From the NCBI GenBank assembly GCA_963422445.2, contig OY729512.2, forward strand, positions 1,798,001 through 1,862,000: 64,000 nt of DNA, given 5' to 3'. Below the pieces are notes generated by a model, which worked only from the letters and a program-made list of their open reading frames with translations, did not search any database and was not told where the DNA came from. Made by a program: the position numbers and the translations under genes. Source of the stretch: G963422445 sp963422445 (lineage in GTDB: Bacteria > Pseudomonadota > Alphaproteobacteria > Thalassobaculales > Thalassobaculaceae). Shown here piece after piece: positions 43,300 to 52,503 of the stretch (the stretch's first letter is position 1; the number at the start of each line of letters is the position of its first letter).

Positions 43300-44130
43300 T
43301 TACTCGCCGGTCTGCATCAATTTGCCATGATTTCGGGCCGAGGCGAATGCCCAGGCAAAAAGTCCGGCGCCGACGACGAGATAGACCAGATTTGCGACAA
43401 TGGCAGCGGTCAGCAGGTCGCTCCGGAACACGCCATCGATGAGGATCGCGCGCATCCCCTCGAAGACATAGGCCGAAGGCGTGCACCAGGCGACGACCTG
43501 CAACCAATCGGGCAGAGTGGCGACCGGGTAGTAGACGGCACTGATCGGTGCGAATGCGAAAATCGCCACCCAGGCCAGACTTTCCGCGCCAAGCCCGAAC
43601 CGGAGAATCAATGCGATGACTGCCATGCCGATGGCCCAACCCATGAAAACCAGGCAGAAAAAGAAGACCACAATGCCGGGACCGAACGACAACACCGAAA
43701 ACTTGAATGCGAGGTAGGCGAGAATCCAGGATGGCAGCAATCCGATGACGCAGCGCAACAGACTCATGACCATCATGGAAATGAGGAATTCATGGGGCCT
43801 GAGCGGGCTGACAAAGATATGGCCAAGGTTCCGCGCCCACATTTCTTCGAGAAAACAGATGGAAAATCCGATCTGACTGCGAAACAGCAGGTCCCATAGC
43901 AAAACGCCGCCAATCAGGGCGCCGGCGGCCTGGGCCACCCAGCTTGAATGTTCGGTGAAGAACTGTGTGACGAACCCCCAGACAATCATTTGCACTGTCG
44001 GCCAATAGGCGAGTTCCAGAATGCGCGGCCAGGATCCGCGCAACAGATAATAATGTCGCTTGACCATGCCGAGAATCCGCACGGCCGAAGCTCCGGCGTT
44101 TCTGGACATGGATCCGCTCTGGTCCGTCAT
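43300..44130 (-). CDS. ABC-2 type transporter permease
   Basis: 276 residues with about six hydrophobic segments ('WPTVQMIVWGFVTQFF', 'ALIGGVLLWDLLFR', 'FGPGIVVFFFCLVFMGWAIG', 'ESLAWVAIFAFAPISAVYYP', 'LVYLVVGAGLFAWAFA') and the ABC-2 coupling region 'EEMWARNLGHIFVSPLRPHE'. The ATG at 44130 overlaps the ATPase stop (ATGA). Together they form an inner-membrane exporter; the substrate is unknown. Confidence 0.9.
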   Translation of the reverse strand: MTDQSGSMSRNAGASAVRILGMVKRHYYLLRGSWPRILELAYWPTVQMIVWGFVTQFFTEHSSWVAQAAGALIGGVLLWDLLFRSQIGFSICFLEEMWARNLGHIFVSPLRPHEFLISMMVMSLLRCVIGLLPSWILAYLAFKFSVLSFGPGIVVFFFCLVFMGWAIGMAVIALILRFGLGAESLAWVAIFAFAPISAVYYPVATLPDWLQVVAWCTPSAYVFEGMRAILIDGVFRSDLLTAAIVANLVYLVVGAGLFAWAFASARNHGKLMQTGE

Positions 44131-44867
44131 TTCGGCATGTGTTCCGTCTGGTTGCGGGCGATGTCGAGGAACACGGCCCTGAGGGTCTTGCGACCAAACC
44201 GTGTGGTAAGCTCGGAAGGTGTTCCGCGAGCGACGATTTTACCATCACGCAGCATCAGCACGGTATCGCAAAGCTGCTCCACTTCACCCATGTTGTGCGA
44301 GGCGAGTAGGATCGTGGCGCCGACCTCGCTGGCATAGTTCTGCAGATAGGTTCGAACCCGATCGGCAGTGTCCGGATCGAGCGAAGCGGTCGGCTCGTCA
44401 AGCAAAAGCATGCGCGGCCGGTTGATCAGGGCTTTGGCAAGAGCGATCCGGGTCTTCTGTCCCGCGGAAAGCTGCCCGGTCCTGCGTTCGAGCAGCGGAA
44501 CAAAGTTCAGGCGGTCCGCGAGTTCGCTGATCCGTCGCTCTGCGGACGGCACGGAATATAACGCGGCATAGACCCGCAGATTGTCGCGGACACTGAGACG
44601 CTGCGGCAGGTCGAGATAGGGAGAGGAAAAATTCATCTCCGGCAGCACGCGGTACCGGTTGCGCACAATGTCATGTCCGAGTACCCGGGCCGTGCCTGAG
44701 GAGGGAACCAGAAGACCCAGAAGAATAGCGATCGTGGTCGTCTTGCCGGCGCCATTGCCGCCGAGCAGACCGGTGACCGTGCCCTCTTCGATCTGGAAGG
44801 TGAGATTGTGGATTGCAGTGGTCGCGTTGAAATATTTGGTCAGCGCATCGACTTCGATTACAGACAT
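44127..44867 (-). CDS. ABC transporter ATP-binding protein (exporter)
   Basis: 246 residues with Walker A 'GLLGGNGAGKTTTIAIL', signature 'LSAGQKTRIALAKALI', Walker B 'RMLLLDEPTASLDPDTA' and H-loop 'ILLASHNMGEVEQLCD'. This is the typical layout of the ATPases that pair with ABC-2 permeases (CcmA-like). The start ATG 44867 gives the usual 'MSVIEVDALTKYFN'; the frame extends upstream without homology. The first gene of a three-gene minus-strand transcript with the permease and the PPOX protein. Confidence 0.93.
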   Translation of the reverse strand: MSVIEVDALTKYFNATTAIHNLTFQIEEGTVTGLLGGNGAGKTTTIAILLGLLVPSSGTARVLGHDIVRNRYRVLPEMNFSSPYLDLPQRLSVRDNLRVYAALYSVPSAERRISELADRLNFVPLLERRTGQLSAGQKTRIALAKALINRPRMLLLDEPTASLDPDTADRVRTYLQNYASEVGATILLASHNMGEVEQLCDTVLMLRDGKIVARGTPSELTTRFGRKTLRAVFLDIARNQTEHMPK

Positions 44868-45406
44868 GAAATGCTGCGCGGTTGTTTGCGACGACCGGGT
44901 CGAGCGCGGAAAATGGCAGAGCCGCGCGGACGGCATGGATGTCGGCTCTCCGAACAATCCGTTTCCCTGTAAATCGGCCGGGCATGCCGCGATCGACCTG
45001 GGCCGGGGCGATGTATGTGACTGGATCGGGTTGCTGTTCGATCCGGCCGTTGCCGCGATGGGAGCCGGATCGGCGATCGCGTCTGATAAGAGTCGGCTTT
45101 CAAGGTCAAGGTCATCATCGGGACTGTTGCAGGCCGGTTTGTGGCACGAAGTTGGGGTCATTATACGGGGCAATGCGGTTTTTTCGAAACAGCTTCGACC
45201 ACGAAGGATATCGAGGTGGACTGCGGCCCCGGCCGGCATGTCGTATCTGGTATCTGAAACCCGGCGAAGACCGGTCCGTGCGACTGGGATGGGAAACCTG
45301 CCATATTGGTGATGAATGACGGGCTTTCAGTTGACCATCGGGACAATTCGTTACTTACTTTGATGTTCAGGTCAGGATTTTGGCCTTTCATACGGAGGAA
45401 GCCCAT
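44868..45406. other. Intergenic region between divergent transcripts
   Basis: 540 bp with no recognisable gene. It separates the minus-strand exporter operon from the plus-strand peptide importer, so it should hold both promoters. AT-rich sequence near 45345-45380 (ATTCGTTACTTACTTTGATG) may be part of the importer promoter. Confidence 0.5.
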
Positions 45407-47041
45407 ATGCTTAGTCGAATTTCCGCTCTCAGAGGCATTGCCGCCTCTGTCTTCGCCGCATTCTCCTTTACGGCGCTTGCTGCCGATCAACAGGGCACGC
45501 TTGTCGTCGCGCTCGATACTTTGGGTGGTCAGACGATGGATCCGATCCTCGAAGATCGGGCGCCGCACGCCCACTATCAGGCACCGATCTACGACGCGTT
45601 GATCGGGTTCAACTACGAAAAAGGGGGCCTCGGCCCGGGCGTGACCGAACGCTGGGAACTCGCAGAGGACGGCCTCAGCTGGTTTTTCCATCTTCAGAAA
45701 GGGCTCAAATGGCATAACGGCGACCCGCTCACCGCTCATGATGTCAAGTTCAGCCTCGAACGGACGATGTCGAAGGAATCGATCGCGTCCCGGGCGGCGG
45801 CGCTCCGCCGAAACGTCAAGAGCATCGAGGTTGTCGATGACCATACGGTCCGGGTCTATACCAATGGCGTTCAGGTCCACTTCCCGGCAGGGCTCAGCCG
45901 GGCCGTGTTTCAGGAAGGCCAGTTGATGCCCAGGAACTATATCGAATCGGTAGGCGTCGATACGTTCCGCCGCAAGCCGGTCGGCAGCGGTCCCTGGAAG
46001 TTCGTCGAAAGTGTTCCTGGCGATTATGTCGAGTTCGAGGCGGTCGAGGGACCGCATTGGCGCGGCACACCGAACTTCAAGCGGCTGCGCATTCTGCTGG
46101 TTCCAGAGGAAAGTACCCGGGTGGCAATGGTACGGACCGGCGAGGCAGCAATCGCCAGTATCAGCCCGGAATCGATCCGGGAAGTAGAGGCGGCCAATCT
46201 GCAACTCGTCACGGTGCCAGGTACCATGCAGGCGATCTATCAGTTCTGGGGTACCTACAAGGACGGCTACAAGGATGGCCCGCTGGCCGACAAGCGGGTG
46301 CGCAAGGCCCTGTCACTCGCCATTGATCGGCAGCAGATCATTGATCACGTGATGTACGGCCGGGCGAGTTGGCCCATGCCGTTTGCGACCTTCAGCTATG
46401 CGCTGGATACCGACATTGCCAAATGGCAGGCCTGGAGCCGCGACGCCCTGCGTTACGATCCGGAGCAGGCGAAGGCCCTGCTTGCCGAGGCCGGTTACCC
46501 GGACGGGTTTGAAATGACCTTCGCGAATACCGCTCTTCCGGGCACGCCCTACATGGTTCAGATCGGCATAGCGGTCGCCGACTTCTGGAACAAGATTGGT
46601 GTCAAGGTCAACATCAAGCATTACGAATGGGGTGCTTTCCGGTTGCTCTATCGCGGTGAACAAAAGAGTCTCAATGGTGCCGCGTCAATGTTCCGTACCG
46701 CTGGTCGTCCGATCTCGGTCGCCCGTTACGGGTCGGCGTTCCGGAGCGGTAGCGGCCATCATCTCTTCGGTGACAAGACGCTGTGCAATGCCCTCTGCCG
46801 ATCCTATGACAAACTGCATCAGGAGGTCATCACCTCACAGGATGCAGGGGTCCGGGTCGCAAAGACGGACGATCTTCTGACCATGGTCGCTGAATCGTGG
46901 ATGGCCGTTCCGATCATCGAGGGCATGGGGTATTGGGCTGTGAACCCCGACAAGGTCGGCAGGTTCAAGACGATTCCGGGACGCCACGAATTTGGCGATG
47001 TCTTTGAGCGGATGCCGCGGCCGGAACAGAACCCATGGTAA
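45407..47041 (+). CDS. Peptide/nickel-type ABC transporter substrate-binding protein (family 5)
   Basis: 544 residues. A signal peptide ('MLSRISALRGIAASVFAAFS' then 'FTALAADQQ', cleavage after ALA) is followed by an SBP_bac_5 domain: 'LGPGVTERWELAEDGLSWFF', 'LQKGLKWHNGDPLTAHDVKF', 'DKRVRKALSLAIDRQQIIDH' and 'DPEQAKALLAEAGYPDGFEM'. ATG 45407 has GGAGGA eight bases upstream. It captures the substrate (oligopeptide or similar) in the periplasm for the permeases encoded just downstream. Confidence 0.93.
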   Translation: MLSRISALRGIAASVFAAFSFTALAADQQGTLVVALDTLGGQTMDPILEDRAPHAHYQAPIYDALIGFNYEKGGLGPGVTERWELAEDGLSWFFHLQKGLKWHNGDPLTAHDVKFSLERTMSKESIASRAAALRRNVKSIEVVDDHTVRVYTNGVQVHFPAGLSRAVFQEGQLMPRNYIESVGVDTFRRKPVGSGPWKFVESVPGDYVEFEAVEGPHWRGTPNFKRLRILLVPEESTRVAMVRTGEAAIASISPESIREVEAANLQLVTVPGTMQAIYQFWGTYKDGYKDGPLADKRVRKALSLAIDRQQIIDHVMYGRASWPMPFATFSYALDTDIAKWQAWSRDALRYDPEQAKALLAEAGYPDGFEMTFANTALPGTPYMVQIGIAVADFWNKIGVKVNIKHYEWGAFRLLYRGEQKSLNGAASMFRTAGRPISVARYGSAFRSGSGHHLFGDKTLCNALCRSYDKLHQEVITSQDAGVRVAKTDDLLTMVAESWMAVPIIEGMGYWAVNPDKVGRFKTIPGRHEFGDVFERMPRPEQNPW

Positions 47042-47115
47042 AGTAATTGCAGGACAGACGGGCTGCCGGCTGCGGCCGGGCGCCCGTCTGTCCCGTTCGA
47101 CCTCGGGAAAAGCTC

Positions 47116-48033
47116 ATGCAACGTTACATTCTGCAACGTCTCATCCAGGGTGCGGTGTTGCTTGTGGTTGTCAGTTCGATTGTGTTCTTTGTCGGACGGT
47201 TGACCGGTAATCCGGTCGACATGATGCTTCCCGAAGATGCGACGGAAGAAGACCGGCAGGACATGATCGAGCGGCTTGAGCTTGACGGCCCGATTCTGGC
47301 CCAGTTCAAGGTGTTCGTCGGCGACGCCATCACGGGCGATCTTGGAACCTCGATCAGATATCGCGCGCCGGCGACCGAGATCTTCTTCTCACGACTGCCG
47401 AACACACTCGCCATGATTCCGCCGGCGATGGTCCTCGCCATCGTCATGGCTATCCCGCTCGGCATTCTTTCGGCTTTGCGTCGTGGCGGCATTATCGACC
47501 GGGTATCGGCGACAATCGCCGTGCTCGGGATCTCGACCCCCAATTTCTGGCTTGGCATCGTCCTGATTTATCTGTTCAGCGTGACCCTGGGCTGGCTGCC
47601 GTCGAGCCGGATGGGCGGGGTACTCCACTATGTCATGCCGACCATTACGCTGGGGACCTTCCTGGTTGCCGGGTTCATGCGGCTCATCCGTTCGAGCATG
47701 CTCGAGGCGCTTGACAGCGAATTTGTCAAACTTGCCCGGATCAAGGGACTGAATGAATTTTCCGTAATCTGGAAACATTGCCTGCGCAACGCGCTCATCC
47801 CCGTGCTCTCGCTTTGGGGCGTTTTCATGGGTGGCCTGGTGACCGGCGCGATTGTCACCGAAACCGTGTTTGCCTGGCCCGGGATCGGGCGGCTGACCTA
47901 TGAAGCGGTGATTTTCAGGGACTATCCGTTGCTTCAGGCCGTGATCATCATGGATGCCGTGTTCATCCTGTTCATCAATCTTCTCGTCGACATCCTTTAC
48001 GCTTACGTCGATCCGAGAATTCGGTTCGAGTAG
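47116..48033 (+). CDS. DppB-type ABC transporter permease
   Basis: 305 residues with six membrane segments and the family signature 'VKLARIKGLNEFSVIWKHCL', preceded by 'GDLGTSIRYRAPATEIFFSR'. The N-terminus 'MQRYILQRLIQGAVLLVVVS' is standard for DppB/OppB. The inner-membrane half of the peptide importer; 74 bp after the binding-protein gene. Confidence 0.94.
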   Translation: MQRYILQRLIQGAVLLVVVSSIVFFVGRLTGNPVDMMLPEDATEEDRQDMIERLELDGPILAQFKVFVGDAITGDLGTSIRYRAPATEIFFSRLPNTLAMIPPAMVLAIVMAIPLGILSALRRGGIIDRVSATIAVLGISTPNFWLGIVLIYLFSVTLGWLPSSRMGGVLHYVMPTITLGTFLVAGFMRLIRSSMLEALDSEFVKLARIKGLNEFSVIWKHCLRNALIPVLSLWGVFMGGLVTGAIVTETVFAWPGIGRLTYEAVIFRDYPLLQAVIIMDAVFILFINLLVDILYAYVDPRIRFE

Positions 48034-48037
48034 CCGG

Positions 48038-48862
48038 ATGCGACAACTTCCTCTCGCCTCAATTCTGATCATCGGAATAATGGTGTTTGTTGCGATTTTC
48101 GCGCCCTGGCTCACGCCGTATTCTCCGACCGATCAATCGCTTCCCGACAAGTTGTTGCCACCATTCTGGGAAGACGGTGGCAGCACTAGATATCTGCTCG
48201 GCACCGATATTTTCGGCCGCGACGTTCTGACCCGATTGTTTTACGGTGCTCGAGTCAGTCTGATGGTAACGGCGCTGGCGCTTACTGCTGGCGGCGGGGT
48301 CGGATTGCTGCTCGGTATTTTGTCCGGATATATCGGCGGCCGCCTTGATGCATTCCTGATGCGCGTCGTCGATGCGGCTTTTGCCTTTCCGACCATCCTG
48401 TTCGCCTTGCTGCTGGCGGTTACCATGGGGCAGGGCATGGATACTCTGGTCATTGCACTCAGCCTGTTTCTGTGGGCCGGTTTTGCGCGTGTTATCCGGG
48501 GAGAGGTACTTGCACTTAAACAACGCGACTTCGTGGCTCTGGCGCGGGTTCACGGCTGTTCGTCGGCCCGGATCATGCTGACCCATATTCTGCCAAATGT
48601 GCTGAACACCTTCATGGTGCTGCTCACGCTCAATGTCGGTGTGATCATAGTGGCGGAAGCCTCGCTCAGTTTTCTCGGTGCCGGCGTGCCGCCACCGACT
48701 CCATCATGGGGGCTGATGGTGGCCGAAGGGCGCGGCAAGATTGCCAGTGCATGGTGGTTATCACTCATTCCCGGTATCGCGATCACGCTGGTCGTGCTTT
48801 CCTTCAACCTTTTCGGCGATTGGTTGCGTGACCGGCTCGACCCGAAGCTCCGGCAACTCTAG
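48038..48862 (+). CDS. DppC-type ABC transporter permease
   Basis: 274 residues with 'LLGTDIFGRDVLTRLFYGAR' and the coupling motif 'VALARVHGCSSARIMLTHIL', typical of DppC/OppC, ending 'FGDWLRDRLDPKLR'. It begins 4 bases after the DppB stop and completes the membrane channel. Confidence 0.94.
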   Translation: MRQLPLASILIIGIMVFVAIFAPWLTPYSPTDQSLPDKLLPPFWEDGGSTRYLLGTDIFGRDVLTRLFYGARVSLMVTALALTAGGGVGLLLGILSGYIGGRLDAFLMRVVDAAFAFPTILFALLLAVTMGQGMDTLVIALSLFLWAGFARVIRGEVLALKQRDFVALARVHGCSSARIMLTHILPNVLNTFMVLLTLNVGVIIVAEASLSFLGAGVPPPTPSWGLMVAEGRGKIASAWWLSLIPGIAITLVVLSFNLFGDWLRDRLDPKLRQL

Positions 48863-48887
48863 TCGTTATCGTACGGGGCATGGGGCA

Positions 48888-49865
48888 ATGGCAGCGACTC
48901 CAATTCTCGAAGTTGATGACCTGCATACGCACTTCTTCCTGAAACGCGGGGTTGTCAAAGCTGTTGACGGGGTGAGCTTTTCGCTTGCTCGCGGCGAAGT
49001 CTTGGGGCTCGTCGGCGAGTCCGGTTGTGGCAAGAGCCTGACCGCGCTGTCGATACTGCGACTCCAGCCGGCCGCCGCGGCACGGATCGTCGGCGGTCGG
49101 GTCATGCTTGATGGTGAAGATCTGCTGACCATGACAGACCGCGAGATGCGGCTCGTGCGCGGGCGGCGGATTGCAATGATTCTCCAGGATCCCCAGACCT
49201 CGCTCAATCCGGTGTTCACCATCGGCAATCAGCTGGAAGAGGCGCTGGCGCGACGCGGTGCCGGAGATACCCGTTCGCTTCGGGATCGAGCGGTTGACGC
49301 GCTTCGCCGCGTCGGGGTAGCGGCGCCAGAGCAACGAACTGCGCAATATCCGCATCAACTGAGTGGTGGCATGAAACAACGGGTTGTCGGCGCCATCGCG
49401 ATCAGTTGCGTACCCGAGATCATGATCGCGGATGAACCGACAACAGCGCTCGATGTCACGATCCAGCTCCAGTATCTCGACCTGTTGAAAGAGCTTCAGT
49501 CTTCCCTCGACATGGGTATCCTGTTCATTACCCATGATTTCGGAGTGGTCGCCCGCATGTGCGACCGGGTTGCGGTCATGTATGCCGGGCGGATCGTCGA
49601 GACTGGCCCCGTCGGTGAAATCTTCGACAATCCGGCCCATCCATATACCCGGGCCCTGATTGCATCGGTGCCGAAGATACGCCGTCAGACCGGACGGCTG
49701 CATACGATCGAGGGACAGCCGCCGACCCTGTCCGATGTCCCGGCCGGATGTCGTTTTGCCGATCGCTGCCCATTGGTCGAAACGCGTTGTCTCAAGCACT
49801 ATCCGGCCGCGGTCGCCGTTGGCCCGGATCATGTTGCGCATTGCTGGAAGGCGAACTCTGGATGA
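48888..49865 (+). CDS. DppD-type ATP-binding protein
   Basis: 325 residues with Walker A 'GLVGESGCGKSLTALSI', Q-loop 'MILQDPQTSLNPVF', signature 'QLSGGMKQRVVGAIA', Walker B 'EIMIADEPTTALDVTIQ' and the oligo_HPY extension 'HPYTRALIASVPKIRR' with four Cys near the end (CRFADRCPLVETRC). Its stop overlaps the next gene (ATGA). Confidence 0.95.
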   Translation: MAATPILEVDDLHTHFFLKRGVVKAVDGVSFSLARGEVLGLVGESGCGKSLTALSILRLQPAAAARIVGGRVMLDGEDLLTMTDREMRLVRGRRIAMILQDPQTSLNPVFTIGNQLEEALARRGAGDTRSLRDRAVDALRRVGVAAPEQRTAQYPHQLSGGMKQRVVGAIAISCVPEIMIADEPTTALDVTIQLQYLDLLKELQSSLDMGILFITHDFGVVARMCDRVAVMYAGRIVETGPVGEIFDNPAHPYTRALIASVPKIRRQTGRLHTIEGQPPTLSDVPAGCRFADRCPLVETRCLKHYPAAVAVGPDHVAHCWKANSG

Positions 49866-50833
49866 GCATACCGCTGCTGCAAGTCAAAGGTCTCGAAAAG
49901 CATTATCCTATCCACAAGGGAATCCTGTTTTCCCGGGAGGTCGCTCAGGTTCGGGCGGTCGACGGAGTCGATTTCTCGATCGCTGCAGGCGAGACATTGG
50001 GTTTGGTCGGCGAGTCGGGCTGCGGCAAGACCACGACAGCGCGGCTGGTTCTCGGTCTTGAGAGACCGACCGCCGGAAATATCCTGCTGGACGGTCGCTC
50101 CTGCCAAGATCTTTCCGGCCCGGAACTGCAGGAATACCGGGCTGGGGTGCAGGCGGTATTCCAGGATCCGTGGTCGTCGCTCAATCCGCGCATGCATGTC
50201 GGAGATATCGTTGCTGAATCACTCAAGGTCGTGAAGCGGGGAACCCGGGCCGAAATCGCCGACCGGGTTTCCGAACTGATGCTCCTGGTCGGTCTGCGCC
50301 CCGAACACGCAAGGCAGTATCCGCATGAGTTCAGCGGCGGACAACGTCAGCGAATCGCCCTTGCCAGTGCGCTTGCGATCGAGCCGAAACTGATCGTTCT
50401 CGACGAGCCGGTCTCGGCGCTCGACGTATCGATCCGGGCTCAGATGATGAACCTGCTCAAGGACATACAGGAACGCGGCAATGTCGCATATCTGCTGGTC
50501 GCGCATGACCTTGCCACCGTTCGGCATATGACGGAATGGACAGCGGTGATGTATCTGGGCCAGATTGTCGAAATTGCGCCGACCGAAGCCCTTTTCAACA
50601 ATGTCCGTCATCCCTATACTCGGGCCTTGTTCTCCGCCGTTCTGCCCGACCGCCCCAGTCAGCAGCGTGGGGATATCGTGCTGACGGGCGAAGTGCCGTC
50701 GCCGCTCGACCCGCCCTCCGGTTGCAGATTCCACACCCGATGTCCATTTGCCATGGACATCTGCTCGCAGACGGCGCCGTCATTGACGGAAACCGAATCC
50801 GGCCATCTGGCGGCCTGTCATCTGGAACAATGA
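49862..50833 (+). CDS. DppF-type ATP-binding protein
   Basis: 323 residues with Walker A 'GLVGESGCGKTTTARLV', Q-loop 'AVFQDPWSSLNPRM', signature 'FSGGQRQRIALASALA', Walker B 'KLIVLDEPVSALDVSIR' and the C-terminal oligo_HPY region with Cys residues (CRFHTRCPFAMDIC). It forms the ATPase heterodimer with the preceding protein. Last gene of the importer operon. Confidence 0.95.
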   Translation: MSIPLLQVKGLEKHYPIHKGILFSREVAQVRAVDGVDFSIAAGETLGLVGESGCGKTTTARLVLGLERPTAGNILLDGRSCQDLSGPELQEYRAGVQAVFQDPWSSLNPRMHVGDIVAESLKVVKRGTRAEIADRVSELMLLVGLRPEHARQYPHEFSGGQRQRIALASALAIEPKLIVLDEPVSALDVSIRAQMMNLLKDIQERGNVAYLLVAHDLATVRHMTEWTAVMYLGQIVEIAPTEALFNNVRHPYTRALFSAVLPDRPSQQRGDIVLTGEVPSPLDPPSGCRFHTRCPFAMDICSQTAPSLTETESGHLAACHLEQ

Positions 50834-50882
50834 AACCGGCACCGGGGCACCGACCGGTCTTAGTGTCTGAATCATTATGATA

Positions 50883-51622
50883 TCAATTAGTGACAGTGAC
50901 TTGCATGCGTCCGAGGCGGCGCATGAGAACACGGCTCAGAGCCAGCAGGAGCCAGGCGAGGGCGCTGGCGGTGGATCGCTCGAAGTCTCTGGAGAGGCGC
51001 TGGCAGCGGCGCAGCCATCCGAAGCTGCGTTCGACCACCCAGCGCCGGGACATGACGACGACCCCCCTTGGTGTCCCTGGGTTTTCCGATGACCTCCACA
51101 GTGATCGGGCAATTCGCTTTCTTGAGCGCGCTTGCCAGCTTGTCGCCGCATCCCTCGCTGCCCGTTTCGACCGTCGGCACGCTCCGACTGTCGATGATGG
51201 CCGCGTTCGGGTCTGCACTACGCTCCGACCGGAGCCGCTCGAGCGTCGTAAAACGGGCGCAAACCTGCTCTAGGACCCCCGACCGGGACCACGCGTAGAA
51301 ATAGGTCTGAACCGTCGTAAACGCCGGACAATCCTTCGGTCATACCCGCCAACTGCACCTTGTCCAGAGCATGCAGGCGATCGCGTTCACCACGTCGCGC
51401 AGGTCCATCTGACAGGGACGACCAAGCCGGCACGACGGTGGAAGAAGCGGGTCCGGCAAGGTCCACCCGGCATCGGTCAGATCGCTTTCGTAACGCTCCG
51501 TCTTGCGGCTATATTGCTTCCAGGTGGTCTCGTTCCAGGGCATGATGTGCCCCCATGGTGTGAGTGTTCACCCACAGAAGATATACCATGCGAGACCACC
51601 CAACCAGTTTTAGGTCAGGCTC
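50883..51622 (-). mobile_element. IS5-family insertion sequence, internally deleted and inactive
   Basis: The minus strand begins at 51543 with 'MPWNETTWKQYSRKTERYES', a typical IS5-family OrfA, but a TGA interrupts it after 'CSWRV'. In the same frame the sequence goes on as 'CPAFTTVQTYFYAW' and 'NAAIIDSRSVPTVETGSEG', then jumps to 'GDKLASALKKANCPITVEVI'; the central part with the second catalytic Asp is missing. The end 'VVVMSRRWVVERSFGWLRRC' is in another frame. The outer end at 51622, read inward GAGCCTGACCTAAAAC, is a good IS5-type terminus; the other end near 50870 is not recognisable. It lies between the importer operon and the crotonase gene without cutting either. Confidence 0.82.
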
Positions 51623-51644
51623 TTACAGCAATACGAGGCGAATC

Positions 51645-52454
51645 ATGGCTTTTGTCGAAACTGAGACCCACGGTCAGGTCTTGATTGTCCGGCTTAACCG
51701 GCCCGACCGTCTGAACGCGCTCAGCGCGGTCATTCGTCAGGGCATGGCCGAGGCCTTCTCCATATTCCGCGACAGCGCCGAGCTCGAGGTCGCAATTCTG
51801 ACCGGCGCCGGACGTGGTTTCTGTGCCGGCGAAGACATGAAGGAATCGGTCGAGCGCGGCGGTGTCGGCTCACCCGATAACGGCCTCGACGACCCGTTCA
51901 GGGATGGCAGCCTGCAGAAACCTGTCATCGCCGCCGTCAACGGATTTGCGATGGGTGGCGGCTTCATGCTCGTCGAGCGGACCGATCTGCGGGTTGCGGC
52001 AAAGGGCGCGTTGTTCGAGATCTCGGAAGCGAAGCGCTGGCTGCTCGGCGGTTATAATCACGGCCATATGGCCGGCCTGCCGCATCCGGTCGCAACCGAA
52101 ATGGCCTTCGGTTTCCGGTTCAGCGCCGAAAGACTGCACCAGCTCGGCTTCATCAATCGACTCGTCGAACCGGATGACCTGATGCCGGAGGCGATGGGGA
52201 TGGCTGAACATCTGCTGAGCTTGCCCCCGGCCTCACGGGTCAATACCTTGCACATGATGCGACAGATGCGGCCAAGCGTGGCACCGTCGCTGGAAAAACT
52301 TGCGGCCGCGCTTCACGAACATGGTTGTCTGGAGGATCGCATGGAGTCGCGCCGGGCCTTCGCGGAAAAGCGCAAGCCCGATTACAAGGGCTGGGATGAT
52401 CCGGCCGATCGCTATCGGTTGCCAACCCTTGAATCGATCATGGAGGCGGAATAG
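51645..52454 (+). CDS. Enoyl-CoA hydratase/isomerase family protein (crotonase fold)
   Basis: 269 residues with the crotonase oxyanion-hole segments 'ILTGAGRGFCAGEDMKE' and 'VIAAVNGFAMGGGFMLVERT'. The usual catalytic region with GGT is replaced by 'EISEAKRWLLGGYNHGHMAG', so the exact reaction (hydratase, isomerase or dehydratase) is unclear. ATG 51645 has GAGG upstream; the IS5 remnant ends 22 bp before it, so the original promoter may have been displaced. It is 49 bp upstream of a CoA-transferase, suggesting a CoA-thioester pathway. Confidence 0.88.
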   Translation: MAFVETETHGQVLIVRLNRPDRLNALSAVIRQGMAEAFSIFRDSAELEVAILTGAGRGFCAGEDMKESVERGGVGSPDNGLDDPFRDGSLQKPVIAAVNGFAMGGGFMLVERTDLRVAAKGALFEISEAKRWLLGGYNHGHMAGLPHPVATEMAFGFRFSAERLHQLGFINRLVEPDDLMPEAMGMAEHLLSLPPASRVNTLHMMRQMRPSVAPSLEKLAAALHEHGCLEDRMESRRAFAEKRKPDYKGWDDPADRYRLPTLESIMEAE

Positions 52455-52503
52455 CGAACCGGTCCATGACGTCGTACGCAAGAGTGCTACAAGGAGGCGA
52501 ATC

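Noticed and set aside
45161..46204. 347-codon minus-strand frame opposite the binding-protein gene
   Set aside because: Antisense to a well-supported signal-peptide-bearing SBP_bac_5 gene.
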